Program-made: the position numbers and the translations under genes
Shown here: one piece after another, positions 1 through 6,092 of the stretch
Layout of the letters: every line of letters starts with the position of its first letter
Numbering within the stretch: position 1 is the first letter of the stretch
Assembly (NCBI GenBank): GCA_027036655.1
Contig: JALWEC010000551.1
Location: forward strand, 1-6,092
Source: Melioribacteraceae bacterium
GTDB taxonomy: Bacteria > Bacteroidota > Ignavibacteria > Ignavibacteriales > Melioribacteraceae
Direction of reading: 5' to 3'
DNA: 6,092 nt
Notes under the pieces: generated by a model
Told to the model about the DNA's origin: nothing
Seen by the model: the letters and a program-made list of their open reading frames with translations, nothing else
Databases searched by the model: none

Positions 1-1142
1 TAATGGTTGTAGCTCTTTACTTTTTAGTTACTCAATTTTTACCGTCAACTTGGACTTTTGATGGTTTTACTTATACGAATATGGGCGTATTCTGGGCGAC
101 AATTATCGGATTGATTGCCGGTACGTTAATCGGTTTAATTACGGAATATTACACGGGAATGGATTATAAACCTGTTCAGAAAATTGCGGAACAATCCCTT
201 ACCGGAGCCGCAACAAATATTATTGCCGGTTTGGGAACGGGAATGGCTTCAACCGCGCTTCCTATTATTATTATCGCGGCGGCTATTATCGGCGCTTACG
301 AATTCGCACAGCTGTACGGAATCGCAATCTCGGCGGTCGGAATGCTTTCGATTACCGGAATTCAGCTTGCCGTTGACGCTTACGGACCGATATCCGATAA
401 CGCCGGCGGTATCGCCGAAATGGCGGAATTACCCGAAGAAGTTCGCAACAGAACCGACAGATTGGACGCCGTAGGTAACACAACGGCTGCAATCGGCAAA
501 GGTTTTGCTATCGGTTCCGCCGCATTAACCGCATTGGCATTATTTTCAGCTTATATGCATCAGGCAAATGTTCCTACAATAGATTTGGCAAAACCGATCA
601 TAATGGGCGGTTTGTTCTTCGGTGCGATGCTGCCTTTCTTATTCTCGTCAATGGCAATGCAGGCTGTAGGTCGCGCTGCAAGTCAGATGATTGAGGAAGT
701 CGGACGCCAGTTCCGCGAGATCAAAGGTTTGCGCGAAGGCACGGCAAAAGCAGAATATAAAAAATGTGTGGCTATTTCAACAAACGCAGCTATTCACGAA
801 ATGATACTCCCCGGTGTTTTAGCTGTTTTCGTTCCGGTAATTGTCGGTTACTTAAGCAAAGAAGCTTTAGCCGGAATGCTTGCCGGTTTAACAGCAAGCG
901 GCGTTTTGATGGCTATTTTCCAAGCTAACGCAGGCGGTGCTTGGGATAACGCCAAAAAGAAAATTGAAGCCGGATTAACAGTAAACGGTAAAACTTACGG
1001 AAAAGGTTCCGAAGCGCACAAAGCCGCGGTCGTGGGCGATACGGTCGGCGATCCTTTCAAAGATACTTCCGGTCCTTCGCTGAACATCCTAATTAAATTG
1101 ATGTCGGTCGTTTCATTAGTTATAGCGCCATTGATTAAGTAA
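1..1142 (+). CDS. hppA: K+-dependent membrane ion-pumping pyrophosphatase, C-terminal half (5' partial)
   Basis: This is an integral-membrane pyrophosphatase that couples PPi hydrolysis to Na+ and/or H+ export. Only the last 379 residues are present, about half of a usual 700-800 residue protein; the ATG at 3 is an internal Met and the true start lies left of the window. Numbered from that Met, the family signatures are [16 protein letters not shown] (125-140), [10 protein letters not shown] (158-167), GGAWDNAKK (311-319) and [17 protein letters not shown] (345-361). The PPi/Mg-binding residues are present: D132, N159, K166, D315, K318, D350, K353 and D354. Position 162 is Ala (GNTTA), where K+-independent enzymes have Lys (GNTTK), so the K+-dependent subfamily is indicated. 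About eight or nine hydrophobic helices alternate with short loops. The glutamate that helps separate Na+ from H+ pumps lies in the missing half, so ion specificity is open. The gene ends with TAA 42 nt before a terminator hairpin. Confidence 0.95.
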   Translation, partial: MVVALYFLVTQFLPSTWTFDGFTYTNMGVFWATIIGLIAGTLIGLITEYYTGMDYKPVQKIAEQSLTGAATNIIAGLGTGMASTALPIIIIAAAIIGAYEFAQLYGIAISAVGMLSITGIQLAVDAYGPISDNAGGIAEMAELPEEVRNRTDRLDAVGNTTAAIGKGFAIGSAALTALALFSAYMHQANVPTIDLAKPIIMGGLFFGAMLPFLFSSMAMQAVGRAASQMIEEVGRQFREIKGLREGTAKAEYKKCVAISTNAAIHEMILPGVLAVFVPVIVGYLSKEALAGMLAGLTASGVLMAIFQANAGGAWDNAKKKIEAGLTVNGKTYGKGSEAHKAAVVGDTVGDPFKDTSGPSLNILIKLMSVVSLVIAPLIK

Positions 1143-1159
1143 AAAAAATATCATATATT
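1131..1159 (+). promoter_or_regulatory. candidate promoter for the rpsF operon
   Basis: TTGATT (1131-1136) and TATATT (1154-1159) are separated by 17 nt, matching 4/6 and 5/6 of the sigma70 consensus boxes. The same stretch, TATATTTA, also resembles the Bacteroidota -7 element TAnnTTTG. Transcription would begin near 1166, giving a leader of about 75 nt that contains the hairpin at 1184-1208. The -35 box overlaps the last codons of hppA. The AT-rich setting makes chance matches easy, so this is tentative. Confidence 0.3.
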
Positions 1160-1183
1160 TAAGTTTACATTTTAATTAACCCT

Positions 1184-1215
1184 GCTCTCCGGCGGAAAGT
1201 CGGAGAGCCTTTTTT
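1184..1215 (+). terminator. intrinsic terminator (or attenuator) between hppA and rpsF
   Basis: A 10-bp stem pairs 1184-1193 with 1199-1208 (one G-U wobble) around a GGAAA loop, followed by a run of six T (1210-1215). It fits a rho-independent terminator for hppA. It ends only 26 nt before the rpsF ATG, so if rpsF has its own promoter, that promoter must lie upstream and transcribe through this hairpin. Confidence 0.85.
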
Positions 1216-1226
1216 CTTAAAGTCCA

Positions 1227-1234
1227 AAGGGAGG
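1227..1234 (+). promoter_or_regulatory. rpsF ribosome-binding site
   Basis: AAGGGAGG lies 7 nt before the ATG at 1242 and fixes that start. Bases 1229-1233 (GGGAG) could pair weakly with 1185-1189 (CUCUC) in the terminator stem if that stem were opened. Confidence 0.8.
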
Positions 1235-1241
1235 TTCTTTA

Positions 1242-1727
1242 ATGAAACAAAAACAGTATGAAAGCGTTGTAATTATCAACGCTACCTTGGAAGATGACAA
1301 AGTTGAATCTGTTATCAAAAAAATCCAAGACACCCTTACAAACGGCGGAGCGGAAATTACCGACGTCGAAAAATGGGGACGCAAAAGATTAGCCTATCCA
1401 ATTAAAAAACAAAAAACCGGTTACTATGTTGTAATCAGATTTATTTCCGATCCGGCTTTTATTGCTAAATTGGACCGCTTTTATCGCTTGGAAGAGGAAA
1501 TTTACCGCTCGTTAACCGTAATTCTTGATAAGGAAGCTTTAGCGTATCTTGCCAAGAAAAAAAGCGAAGCCGAAAAAGAATCCGAGCCGGTTGAAGTAAC
1601 GGTTCAAAACGAAAAAGCCGAAGAACAGAAAACCGAAGAAGCGGTTCCGGAAAAAACCGAAGCTGTGGAAGAAACTGCTGTCGATACCGAAACAACAGAA
1701 AACGTTGAAGAAAAAAGCGAAGAGTAG
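1242..1727 (+). CDS. rpsF: 30S ribosomal protein S6 with long acidic tail
   Basis: S6 binds the central domain of 16S rRNA on the 30S platform as a heterodimer with S18, which is encoded two genes downstream. Residues 1-100 form the usual ferredoxin-like S6 fold: YESVVIIN near the start, then the family core WGRKRLAYPIKKQKTGYYVV (45-64) and the helix around FYRLEEEIYRSLTVI (80-94). The protein has 161 residues, against about 95-135 for most S6. The surplus is a low-complexity tail at 105-161 with 20 Glu, one Asp and 8 Lys in 57 residues, probably disordered. Enterobacterial S6 receives extra glutamates from the ligase RimK; here the acidity is written in the gene, though any functional parallel is inference. 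The start is set by the Shine-Dalgarno site at 1227-1234. First gene of the operon, 15 nt before ssb. Confidence 0.97.
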   Translation: MKQKQYESVVIINATLEDDKVESVIKKIQDTLTNGGAEITDVEKWGRKRLAYPIKKQKTGYYVVIRFISDPAFIAKLDRFYRLEEEIYRSLTVILDKEALAYLAKKKSEAEKESEPVEVTVQNEKAEEQKTEEAVPEKTEAVEETAVDTETTENVEEKSEE

Positions 1728-1728
1728 A

Positions 1729-1737
1729 AAAGGAGGT
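1729..1737 (+). promoter_or_regulatory. ssb ribosome-binding site, near-perfect anti-SD match
   Basis: AAAGGAGGT sits directly after the rpsF stop codon and 5 nt before the ATG at 1743. It selects Met1 over the in-frame Met6 (ATG at 1758), which is too far away. It is the strongest Shine-Dalgarno in the window. Confidence 0.85.
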
Positions 1738-1742
1738 AACGA

Positions 1743-2213
1743 ATGGCAGATTTGAAAATGCCCGAACTGAATAGCGTGGTTATTGCCGGTAATTTAACGA
1801 AAGACCCGGTATTCAGAGAAACTTCCAATAATACCCCTGTTGTGAATTTTCATATTGCCGCTAATCGCAGATATAAAGACAGCAACAACCAATGGCAGGA
1901 AGACGTTTGCTACGTTGGCGTTGTGGCTTGGAATAAATTGGCTGAAAGTTGCCGAGCAAGATTGGTAAAAGGAAGCGCGGTTCTTATTGAAGGAGAACTG
2001 CAAAGCCGAACTTTCAGAACCGACGATGAAAGAAGCCGCACGATTGTTGAAATAAAGGCAAAGAGAATTCAGTTCCTGAACAAAGCCGGAAAGTTTACGG
2101 GTAGCGATAACGATGATAAAACTGAAGATAGAGTGATACCGGAAAAAAGTTATGATGAGAACTCGTTCGATAAGTTCTTAACAGACGAAGAATCAAATTT
2201 GATAAAAGAATAA
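1743..2213 (+). CDS. ssb: single-stranded DNA-binding protein lacking the usual C-terminal tip
   Basis: SSB coats single-stranded DNA during replication, repair and recombination, usually as a tetramer. The OB-fold covers about residues 8-113: [14 protein letters not shown] at the start, [23 protein letters not shown] and [11 protein letters not shown]. Aromatic residues line up with the DNA-stacking positions of the E. coli protein: Y44 (W40), Y57 (W54), W63 (F60) and F91 (W88). The linker (about 114-145) is short, acidic and lacks the Gly/Pro/Gln-rich character of many SSBs. The protein ends ...[10 protein letters not shown] and lacks the conserved acidic tip ending in IPF or LPF that recruits partner proteins. 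Neither other reading frame near the end supplies such a tip, so a simple frameshift does not explain it. At 156 residues it is slightly shorter than E. coli SSB (178). Its place between rpsF and rpsR is the classic position for the main ssb. Confidence 0.94.
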   Translation: MADLKMPELNSVVIAGNLTKDPVFRETSNNTPVVNFHIAANRRYKDSNNQWQEDVCYVGVVAWNKLAESCRARLVKGSAVLIEGELQSRTFRTDDERSRTIVEIKAKRIQFLNKAGKFTGSDNDDKTEDRVIPEKSYDENSFDKFLTDEESNLIKE

Positions 2214-2226
2214 TTGGAGAATAATA

Positions 2227-2439
2227 ATGAAGGCTAAAAGAGTCAACAAAAGAGTAATCGAAGGATATATTGATTACAAAGAGCCTAAAAGGCTGTACAA
2301 ATTTATTTCGGATCAGGGAAAAATAATCCCCCGACGCGTAACTGGATTAAGCGCCAAACAGCACAGAGAGCTGGTGCGCGCAATTAAAAGAGCTCGCCAG
2401 ATAGCATTATTGCCATTTGTCTCAGACGCAATTAAATAA
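2227..2439 (+). CDS. rpsR: 30S ribosomal protein S18
   Basis: S18 pairs with S6 on the 30S platform and contacts 16S rRNA next to the mRNA exit region. The 70-residue length is normal for the family (about 65-85). The signature is complete: [19 protein letters not shown] (15-33), PRRVTG (35-40), and the basic helix [19 protein letters not shown] (44-62) followed by PF. The N-terminal extension is short and basic and contains no cysteines, so this is a zinc-independent form. GGAG at 2216-2219, 7 nt before the ATG, sets the start. It lies 13 nt after ssb and 18 nt before rplI, clearly in the same transcript. Confidence 0.97.
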   Translation: MKAKRVNKRVIEGYIDYKEPKRLYKFISDQGKIIPRRVTGLSAKQHRELVRAIKRARQIALLPFVSDAIK

Positions 2440-2457
2440 TTGGAGGAAAAGTAAATT

Positions 2458-2901
2458 ATGAAAGTTATTTTAAGAAAAAATTTTTCCCAATTGGGAAAAA
2501 TCGGCGCCGTAGTTGAAGTAAAAGACGGTTACGCACGTAACTTCCTCATTCCGAGACAAATTGCTTATTTAGCAACCGAAGGAAATATCAGAGCTTTGGA
2601 AGAAGAGAAGAAAATCGTTGCGAAAAAAGAAGCCGCTAACCTTGACAATGCAAGAACCCTTGCGGCTGAATTGGAAAAAATTTCAATTACGATTCCCGTG
2701 AAAGTCGGTGAAGAAGAAAAAATCTTCGGTTCGGTTACAACTCAGATGATTGCGGACGCAATCAAAGAGAAGGGCTTTGAAATAGATAAGAGAAAGATTG
2801 AAATCTCCGAACCTATTAAAGCTCTTGGCATCTACACTGTTAACGTTAAATTGCATTCGGACGTTAACGCATCGGTTAAAACCTGGGTTGTAAGAGAGTA
2901 A
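2458..2901 (+). CDS. rplI: 50S ribosomal protein L9
   Basis: L9 binds 23S rRNA near the L1 stalk and stretches away from the 50S surface; it influences frame maintenance. At 147 residues it matches the family (E. coli 149). The N-terminal rRNA-binding domain is MKVILRKNFSQLGKIG followed by VVEVKDGYARNFLIP (18-32). A long, charged connecting helix spans about 41-75, and the C-terminal domain starts near 76 with KIFGSVT (88-94). One oddity: the family signature expects Gly right after the IPx step, and here it is Gln (Q34, LIPRQIA). GGAGG at 2442-2446, 11 nt ahead, supports the start. Last gene of the ribosomal operon; a terminator follows 5 nt after the stop codon. Confidence 0.97.
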   Translation: MKVILRKNFSQLGKIGAVVEVKDGYARNFLIPRQIAYLATEGNIRALEEEKKIVAKKEAANLDNARTLAAELEKISITIPVKVGEEEKIFGSVTTQMIADAIKEKGFEIDKRKIEISEPIKALGIYTVNVKLHSDVNASVKTWVVRE

Positions 2902-2906
2902 ATTTC

Positions 2907-2936
2907 AGCTCCAATTTTATTGGAGCTTTGTTTTTT
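2907..2936 (+). terminator. intrinsic terminator of the rpsF-ssb-rpsR-rplI operon
   Basis: AGCTCCAAT (2907-2915) and ATTGGAGCT (2919-2927) form a perfect 9-bp stem with a TTT loop (8 bp with a 5-nt loop is more realistic). TTGTTTTTT follows at 2928-2936. It separates the ribosomal operon from secDF. Confidence 0.88.
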
Positions 2937-2958
2937 AATTAATGAATTTAATTTTCAA

Positions 2959-2964
2959 TAAAAT
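2959..2964 (+). promoter_or_regulatory. possible -10 box for secDF
   Basis: TAAAAT matches 5/6 of the sigma70 -10 consensus. No good -35 lies at the right distance because that position falls at the end of the terminator T-run. Transcription from here would leave only a few leader bases before the secD ATG. The whole 2937-2975 stretch is very AT-rich, so the match is weak evidence. Confidence 0.2.
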
Positions 2965-2975
2965 AAAGATGATAT

Positions 2976-4871
2976 ATGAAAGAGTTTAGGTTTAAACTAC
3001 TTATGATTTTGGCGTTTATCGGCCTTAGTTTGTATTTGCTTTATCCTACATATCAGGATTACAGAGATACAAAAGAGATTGAGAAAAACCTTTCTAAATT
3101 TGAAAAAGAGATCAAAGCCAAAGATCCGACTATTTCGGAAACGAAACTCCAAAATCTAATCGCCTTTAAAGAGGATAGCATTCGGGTCAGCAATCCATCT
3201 TTCAAGGACGCGCGCGAAAAAAGATTGAAACTCGGTCTTGATTTGCAGGGCGGTATGTATTTGGTGCTCGAAGTTAACACCGGCAAACTTCTTGAAAAAT
3301 TAGCTAAAGACCCCGACGACACATTCAAAAAAGTTCTGGCGGAAGCTGAAAAGGAAGCTAAAACAAGCGACGCCGATATTGTCGCTCTTGTCGCAGATAA
3401 ACTGAAAGCCAAGAAAATCCGTCTCAGCAGATATTTCGGTTCAATCCGCGAAAGCGATAACCAGATAATTAAGAAATTGAAGAAACAGGAAGCCGATGCG
3501 GTAAAACGCGCGATTGAAATTATCAGCAACCGCGTTAACCAGTATGGCGTTTCCGAGCCGAGCATTCAGCCGCAGGGAACAAGAAGAATTATTGTCGAGC
3601 TTCCCGGTATTGCTAAGGAAGAAGAGGCAAAAAGACTTCTGCAGGGAAGAGCGTTGCTTGAGTTTACTCTGCTGAAAGATCCTCAGTTTACTTTTAAGGT
3701 GATGAACGAAATCGATAAACATCTCGCGGAAGTTCTTACTCCTAAAAATAAGACGGCAGCCGACTCTCTTTCCGCAAAAGATTCCACCGGGCAACTTTCG
3801 GAAGAAGAATTTGCAATTAAGCATCCGTTTTACGCTCTTGCGATGATTAATCCTCAAAGCCAAAACGCGGATGCTTTCGTTAAAGAGAAAAATATCGCCA
3901 AGCTAAAAAATTATCTCTCGAGACCCGACGTTAAAAAACTTATTCCGGATAACGTTAAGTTTGTATTCAGCGCCAAGCCGATTACGACTAAGGACGGAGA
4001 GAAAATTTTCAGATTGTATCTTGTAAATAAAACTCCCGAATTAACCGGCGGCGTTATAACGGACGCTCAGGCGAACATCGATCCTCAAACAACTTCCCCG
4101 ATTGTTACAATGCAGATGAACTCGGAAGGCGCAAGAGATTGGGCGCGTATTACAGGCTCGAACATCGGCAAACGCATTGCTATTATTCTTGACGGAGTGG
4201 TCTATTCGGCGCCCGTTGTAAAAGGTAAAATCCCGGGCGGTCGTTCCCAAATTGAAGGAATGGCGGACTTGGAAGAAGCCAAACTTTTGGAAATTGTTCT
4301 CAAAGCCGGCGCATTGCCCGCTCCGATTGACATTATCGAAGAAAGGACCGTTGGACCGTCTCTGGGACAGGATTCAATTCATCAAGGCACTTTCTCTACA
4401 ATCGTAGGATTTTTAATTGTCGCAATCTTCATGATTTTCTATTACAAAACCGCGGGTGGCATTGCGGATTTGGCATTATTCCTTACTCTTCTTTTTGTTA
4501 TGGGAATATTGGCGGGATTTCACGCTACATTAACATTACCCGGTATTGCAGGTATTATTCTGACGATTGGTATGGCGGTTGATGCGAATGTGCTTATTTA
4601 CGAGCGTATCCGCGAAGAAATGGCGACCGGAAAAACATTAAAAGCCGCTGTTACCGCCGGTTTTGAAAATTCATATTCCGCAATTTTTGACTCTAACCTC
4701 ACAACGTTCTTTACCGGAATTATTCTTTACCAGTTCGGCAGCGGGCCTGTTCAGGGTTTTGCTTTGACGCTTATGATTGGTATTGTTTCCAGTTTGTTCG
4801 CGGCGTTGGTAGTATCGAGATTCATTTTTGATTGGATGGTTACTAAAGGGCATAAAATTAACTTGGGATAA
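2976..4871 (+). CDS. secD: protein translocase subunit SecD
   Basis: SecD is an inner-membrane RND-type subunit that, with SecF, uses the proton or sodium gradient to pull exported proteins through SecYEG on the outer side of the membrane. Its 631 residues compare with 615 in E. coli. Order: membrane helix 1 (about 8-23); an external P1 region with LGLDLQGG (86-93), SNRVNQYGVSEP (184-195), RRIIVELPGI (203-212) and GRALLEF (224-230); a second conserved block around MQMNSEGARDWARIT (379-393) and LKAGALPAP (442-450); then ERTVGPSLG (456-464) and five helices (about 470-617). The helix motif GMAVDANVLIYERIREE (532-548) holds D536, equivalent to E. coli D519, essential for ion coupling. Residues 30-80 and roughly 240-330 are longer than in E. 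coli. No clear Shine-Dalgarno precedes the ATG, unlike the other genes here, but the start fits the N-terminal helix. secF follows after 24 nt. Confidence 0.96.
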   Translation: MKEFRFKLLMILAFIGLSLYLLYPTYQDYRDTKEIEKNLSKFEKEIKAKDPTISETKLQNLIAFKEDSIRVSNPSFKDAREKRLKLGLDLQGGMYLVLEVNTGKLLEKLAKDPDDTFKKVLAEAEKEAKTSDADIVALVADKLKAKKIRLSRYFGSIRESDNQIIKKLKKQEADAVKRAIEIISNRVNQYGVSEPSIQPQGTRRIIVELPGIAKEEEAKRLLQGRALLEFTLLKDPQFTFKVMNEIDKHLAEVLTPKNKTAADSLSAKDSTGQLSEEEFAIKHPFYALAMINPQSQNADAFVKEKNIAKLKNYLSRPDVKKLIPDNVKFVFSAKPITTKDGEKIFRLYLVNKTPELTGGVITDAQANIDPQTTSPIVTMQMNSEGARDWARITGSNIGKRIAIILDGVVYSAPVVKGKIPGGRSQIEGMADLEEAKLLEIVLKAGALPAPIDIIEERTVGPSLGQDSIHQGTFSTIVGFLIVAIFMIFYYKTAGGIADLALFLTLLFVMGILAGFHATLTLPGIAGIILTIGMAVDANVLIYERIREEMATGKTLKAAVTAGFENSYSAIFDSNLTTFFTGIILYQFGSGPVQGFALTLMIGIVSSLFAALVVSRFIFDWMVTKGHKINLG

Positions 4872-4878
4872 AAGTTTT

Positions 4879-4884
4879 AAGGAG
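4879..4884 (+). promoter_or_regulatory. secF ribosome-binding site
   Basis: AAGGAG lies 11 nt before the ATG at 4896, a rather long but workable spacing. No closer or alternative start codon competes with it. Confidence 0.65.
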
Positions 4885-4895
4885 AAAATAGATAA

Positions 4896-6035
4896 ATGCG
4901 AATATTTAAAAATGCACATTACGATTTTTTAGGAAATAGGAAGATTGCTTACGCTATTTCCGGTACTTTAATCGTGCTCGGTTTGATAAGTCTGTTTATT
5001 CGCGGATTATCATACGGAATCGATTTTAAAGGCGGAAGTGAAATTGCATTGGGATTTGAAAAACCCGTTGATATCGGAAAAGTTCGTGACGACATCAGTA
5101 ATATCGGGCTTGGGAAAGTTGAGGTTAAAACTTTCGGAGGTGAAACGGGCGTTTTGGTAAGAACCGAACTACAGGCTATTCCTCAAAACATTTTCCCGAA
5201 AGTAGTTAATGCCATTACTAATACGATTAAAAAATTACATCCTAATGTAAAATTTCAGATTGTTGATTCTACATCAAATTCGATCACTATCGAGTTTGCA
5301 AACAACAAACTTGCAACACAAATATCGAATGAATTATTTAAGGAAGGTTTCCAGACTTCAAACCTTGCCGAAAATAATATTACTAAAGATATTGTTGTAC
5401 GTGTAGGAATTTCGGACTGGATTAAAGAGAACATTAAACATTCCTTTGCAGATAACCACTTCAAGGTTCTGAAGGAAGAACACGTAGGACCAAAAATAGG
5501 TAAAGAGTTAAAGACCGATGCAATTATTTCAATTGTGTTAGCTTTGATTGTCATTCTTGTTTATCTCGGGTTCCGGTTCAAGTTCATCTTTGCGGTTGGT
5601 GCCGTTACGGCGTTGTTCCACGACGTTATCATTACGCTGGGACTTTTCTCGCTGCTGCACGGACTAACGAATTTCCTCAATCTCGATATTTCGATTAACG
5701 TGGTCGCAGCGTTCCTTACTCTTGTCGGTTATTCAATCAACGATACAGTGGTTGTTTTTGACAGGGTTCGCGAAAACATTAAGCTGCATAAAACTCTGCC
5801 GATTAAGGAAAATATCAACAACGCAATTAACCAAACGCTGCCCCGTACGATTATTACTTCCCTTACAACCTGGTTTGTAACCGCGGTATTGCTGGTATTC
5901 GGCGGCGAAGTATTAAGAGGATTTGCCTTTACGCTCTTTATAGGCGTTATGGTTGGTACTTACTCCTCAATCTTTGTAGCAAGCGCTTTGGTTTACGAAT
6001 ACGCTAAAAAGAAAGGCGAAATTATTAAGTTCTAA
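4896..6035 (+). CDS. secF: protein translocase subunit SecF with enlarged periplasmic domain
   Basis: SecF is the partner of SecD in the ion-gradient-driven SecDF complex. At 379 residues it is clearly longer than E. coli SecF (323). Helix 1 spans about 17-36 and is followed by GIDFKGG (41-47). Five helices lie at about 206-225, 231-254, 265-290, 319-337 and 341-368. Conserved motifs are EHVGPKIG (195-202), FHDV (241-244), GYSINDTVVVFDRVREN (278-294) and LPRTIITSLTT (315-325). D283 and R317 probably correspond to the charged residues of the transmembrane ion path. The extra length lies in the external region 48-202, which looks like two consecutive copies of the P4 ferredoxin-like unit (48-126 and 128-202); only the second runs into the usual VGP-x-IG exit. 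The gene ends in TAA followed at once by in-frame TAG, then a terminator. It is last in the secDF unit. Confidence 0.96.
   Translation: MRIFKNAHYDFLGNRKIAYAISGTLIVLGLISLFIRGLSYGIDFKGGSEIALGFEKPVDIGKVRDDISNIGLGKVEVKTFGGETGVLVRTELQAIPQNIFPKVVNAITNTIKKLHPNVKFQIVDSTSNSITIEFANNKLATQISNELFKEGFQTSNLAENNITKDIVVRVGISDWIKENIKHSFADNHFKVLKEEHVGPKIGKELKTDAIISIVLALIVILVYLGFRFKFIFAVGAVTALFHDVIITLGLFSLLHGLTNFLNLDISINVVAAFLTLVGYSINDTVVVFDRVRENIKLHKTLPIKENINNAINQTLPRTIITSLTTWFVTAVLLVFGGEVLRGFAFTLFIGVMVGTYSSIFVASALVYEYAKKKGEIIKF
5037..5501 (+). other. apparent tandem duplication of the P4 domain within SecF
   Basis: Copy 1 (residues 48-126, bases 5037-5273) follows the E. coli P4 pattern: SEIALGFEKPVDIGKVRDD, then GLGKVEVKTFGGETGVLVRT, then NVKFQIVDS. 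Copy 2 (128-202, bases 5277-5501) repeats the order: SITIEFANNKLATQISNELF, then EGFQTSN, DIVVRVG, a helix and FKVLKEEHVGPKIG. Similarity is at the level of fold order and hydrophobic pattern rather than sequence identity, and no DNA-level repeat is seen. Confidence 0.5.
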
Positions 6036-6067
6036 TAGCCTTTAATAAAATAGATGTTTCTACAAAT

Positions 6068-6092
6068 AAAGTCCGCTTCGGCGGACTTTTTT
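6068..6092 (+). terminator. intrinsic terminator of secDF, UUCG loop
   Basis: AAAGTCCGC (6068-6076) and GCGGACTTT (6081-6089) form a perfect 9-bp stem closed by the extra-stable TTCG tetraloop, and the T-run continues to the window edge. The A-rich 5' side means that it could also work for a converging transcript from the right. Confidence 0.9.

Noticed and set aside
3..5. ATG at the left edge as the true start of the pyrophosphatase
   Set aside because: The reading frame is open to the edge and the protein begins within a membrane helix; half of the family's normal length is missing.
184..474. Second open frame in + direction inside hppA
   Set aside because: It is out of frame with conserved pyrophosphatase motifs and gives a low-complexity Leu/Arg/Ser-rich product.
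1184..1208. Hairpin as a definite S6:S18 autoregulatory site
   Set aside because: The CCG is fully paired in the stable 10-bp stem rather than shown in a bulge, and the T-run fits a terminator; kept only as a possibility in the findings.
1465..2003. Minus-strand open frames opposite rpsF and ssb
   Set aside because: Ser/Phe/Leu-rich products are what the reverse complement of Glu/Lys-rich coding yields; no start signals are present.
2124..2226. Frameshift explaining the missing SSB tip
   Set aside because: Neither alternative frame across the end of ssb and the spacer encodes an acidic IPF/LPF ending.
3059..3863. Two long minus-strand open frames opposite secD
   Set aside because: They overlap a convincing SecD on the other strand, have no ribosome-binding site or recognisable motif, and their composition is that of an antisense shadow.
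5255..5554. Minus-strand open frame opposite secF
   Set aside because: It is antisense to conserved SecF coding sequence and has no independent support.
1..6092. A hidden mobile, defence or otherwise new system
   Set aside because: No inverted-repeat ends, repeat arrays, integrase or transposase motifs, or unexplained gaps were found; all coding space belongs to well-known core families.

Overview
This window is ordinary bacterial core-genome DNA, densely packed and entirely on the + strand. It holds the C-terminal half of a membrane pyrophosphatase (hppA, cut by the left edge), a ribosomal/replication cluster rpsF-ssb-rpsR-rplI, and the translocase pair secD-secF. Each of the three blocks ends in a clear intrinsic terminator (1184-1215, 2907-2936, 6068-6092), so the window reads as three successive transcription units. 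No RNA gene, mobile element, CRISPR array or phage remnant is visible, and no stretch over 300 bases lacks a gene.

The likely source is a member of the Bacteroidota/Chlorobi/Ignavibacteria lineage, with Ignavibacteria-like bacteria the best guess. This is inferred from protein flavour (SecD with a long segment after its first membrane helix and a large P1 insert, an acidic-tailed S6, a K+-type pyrophosphatase), moderate-to-low GC and AT-rich spacers. Most genes have clear Shine-Dalgarno sites, up to a nearly complete AAAGGAGGT before ssb; secD is the exception. The phylum call is moderate confidence only.

Layout: 1-1142 hppA (partial); 1143-1241 spacer with a possible promoter, a strong terminator-like hairpin and the rpsF ribosome-binding site; 1242-2901 rpsF, ssb, rpsR, rplI with spacers of 13-18 nt; 2902-2975 terminator and AT-rich secD upstream region; 2976-6035 secD and secF, 24 nt apart; 6036-6092 tail with a UUCG-loop terminator.

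Functionally, S6 and S18 bind each other on the 30S platform, L9 is a 50S protein, and SSB is the usual replication passenger in this operon. SecD and SecF form the ion-gradient-driven accessory part of the Sec translocon. The pyrophosphatase builds an ion gradient from PPi, but a direct link to SecDF is only conceptual.

I found no convincing new system. The points that merit a second look are an apparent duplication of the periplasmic domain in SecF, an SSB that lacks the canonical acidic IPF-type C-terminal tip, a terminator-like hairpin too close to rpsF for a promoter to fit after it, and a gene-encoded Glu-rich tail on S6.
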